Below, piece by piece: positions 16,891-17,485 of a stretch of 17,485 bases of DNA (the first letter of the stretch is position 1; every line of letters starts with the position of its first letter). Source of the stretch: an uncultured Lachnospiraceae bacterium. GTDB taxonomy: Bacteria > Bacillota_A > Clostridia > Lachnospirales > Lachnospiraceae. The notes under the pieces were generated by a model. That model did not search any database and was not told where the DNA came from. It was given only the letters and a program-made list of their open reading frames with translations. A program made the position numbers and the translations under genes. The DNA lies in the NCBI GenBank assembly GCA_947177885.1, contig CAMWWF010000016.1, positions 1-17,485 of the forward strand, written 5' to 3'.

Positions 16891-17337
16891 ATGCGGATCA
16901 TGGGGCTGGATTTTGGTTCAAAGACGGTAGGTGTTGCCATCAGCGACAGCCTGCTAGTGACGGCGCAGGGAATAGAGATCATTCGCCGTAAGGAAGAGAA
17001 CAAGCTGCGTCGGACATTGACGAGGATCGAGGAACTGATCGTGGAATATGATGTCGGCGAGATCGTTCTGGGACTTCCGAAGCATATGAATGGCAGTTTG
17101 GGTGTCAGGGCAGAGCTTACAAATGAATTTAAGGAGAAACTGGAACGCAGGACGGGAGTGCCCGTAACGCTTTGGGATGAGAGGCTGACTACCGTGGCGG
17201 CGGACAAGGCCATGATGGAAGCGGGGGTGCGCAGGGAGAATCGAGCCGATTATGTGGATATGATCGCGGCCGTCCTGATCCTGCAGGGATTTCTTGACAG
17301 AAGAAAGAAGGAAGATACGCAGACGGATATGGGTTGA
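16891..17337 (+). CDS. ruvX: RuvX/YqgF family protein (pre-16S rRNA nuclease / putative Holliday junction resolvase)
   Basis: The 148-residue protein has an RNase H-like fold. [16 protein letters not shown] holds the first acidic residue (Asp7), [13 protein letters not shown] the second conserved block, [11 protein letters not shown] the third, and [17 protein letters not shown] the final acidic position. In Escherichia coli YqgF takes part in 5' end maturation of 16S rRNA. The Holliday junction role was proposed from fold similarity. AGGAGG lies about 9 nt before ATG 16891. The 127-nt gap after ireB contains an open frame starting at GTG 16773 that runs into ruvX in another frame. I do not call it a gene. 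Confidence 0.94.
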   Translation: MRIMGLDFGSKTVGVAISDSLLVTAQGIEIIRRKEENKLRRTLTRIEELIVEYDVGEIVLGLPKHMNGSLGVRAELTNEFKEKLERRTGVPVTLWDERLTTVAADKAMMEAGVRRENRADYVDMIAAVLILQGFLDRRKKEDTQTDMG

Positions 17338-17341
17338 GTTC

Positions 17342-17359
17342 ACGGATCATCTGATCCGT
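17342..17359 (+). other. Perfect 7-bp hairpin between ruvX and the DUF1292 gene
   Basis: ACGGATC (17342-17348) pairs with GATCCGT (17353-17359) around the loop ATCT. Only three T follow before GCGG, so termination would be weak. It may reduce read-through into, or stabilise transcripts of, the next gene. Confidence 0.4.
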
Positions 17360-17394
17360 TTGCGGCGGTGTGGCATAGAAAGGTATGGAATAAT

Positions 17395-17485
17395 ATGGCA
17401 AAGCTGGAGAAGATCACCTTTGATCCGGAAGGACAGGATCCGGTAGAGTTTTATGTGCTGGAGCAGACCCGGATCAATGGCTCTG
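17395..17485 (+). CDS. DUF1292 family protein (YrzB-like), 3' end cut by window
   Basis: ATG 17395 opens a frame of 30 codons reaching the window end: MAKLEKITFDPEGQDPVEFY, then VLEQTRINGS. The pattern of a short acidic beta-rich start, ending at the family's conserved glycine before the YLLV-type segment, is that of DUF1292 proteins. These are small, of unknown function, and encoded next to ruvX in many Firmicutes. AAAGG lies about 10 nt upstream. Context supports the call more than the short sequence does. Confidence 0.8.
   Translation, partial: MAKLEKITFDPEGQDPVEFYVLEQTRINGS

Noticed and set aside
16773..16991. A 72-codon frame (GTG start) between ireB and ruvX
   Set aside because: The first ~38 codons look plausible as protein, but there is no good ribosome binding site and the last third overlaps ruvX in another frame. 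No family recognised.

Overview
The window reads as chromosomal core from a Gram-positive Clostridia member, most likely Lachnospiraceae. The basis is gene content: a perfect CIRCE operator before hrcA, a DUF6465-type protein, an ireB-ruvX-DUF1292 run, ThiI without a rhodanese domain, and strong purine-rich ribosome binding sites. No genus can be named from the sequence alone. The left edge is not biological. Bases 1-65 match an Illumina Nextera P5/i5 adapter with four mismatches, so this is an untrimmed contig end and real sequence starts at about 66-72.

Layout. (a) 66-2064: the tail of a GrpE-like protein, a dynamin-like GTPase and a doubtful 49-codon ORF. (b) 2061-2718: a lysine/alanine-rich DUF6465-type gene with its own promoter and terminator. 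(c) 2759-7960: the class I heat-shock operon hrcA-grpE-dnaK-dnaJ, with promoter, CIRCE operator and terminator. (d) 8017-9604: an O-antigen-ligase/Wzy-like membrane protein. It sits where dnaJ is followed directly by prmA in Bacillus subtilis. (e) 9649-9744: three tandem copies of a 32-bp repeat. (f) 9757-11599: prmA and rsmE, which methylate ribosomal protein L11 and 16S rRNA. (g) 11646-14398: a promoter, a leader of about 200 nt that can fold into several helices, a cysteine desulfurase (NifZ/IscS type) and thiI, together a tRNA 4-thiouridine module. (h) 14523-14904: a minus-strand HPr-like gene without the phosphorylatable histidine, with its own promoter and terminator. (i) 14938-16362: mtaB, which methylthiolates t6A37 in tRNA. 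(j) 16429 to the end: a promoter, ireB, ruvX and the start of a DUF1292 gene, cut by the right edge.

How it fits together. HrcA represses its own operon through CIRCE. GrpE, DnaK and DnaJ form the Hsp70 cycle. Behind them the B. subtilis order hrcA-grpE-dnaK-dnaJ-prmA-rsmE-mtaB is kept, but it is opened twice: by the membrane ligase after dnaJ, and by the desulfurase/thiI/HPr-like block after rsmE. Most of the window is therefore proteostasis, ribosome and tRNA modification.

No clearly new system is proven here. The places most worth a second look are the GrpE-like/dynamin pair truncated by the contig end, the structured leader before the desulfurase gene, the histidine-less HPr relative, and the 32-bp tandem repeat.
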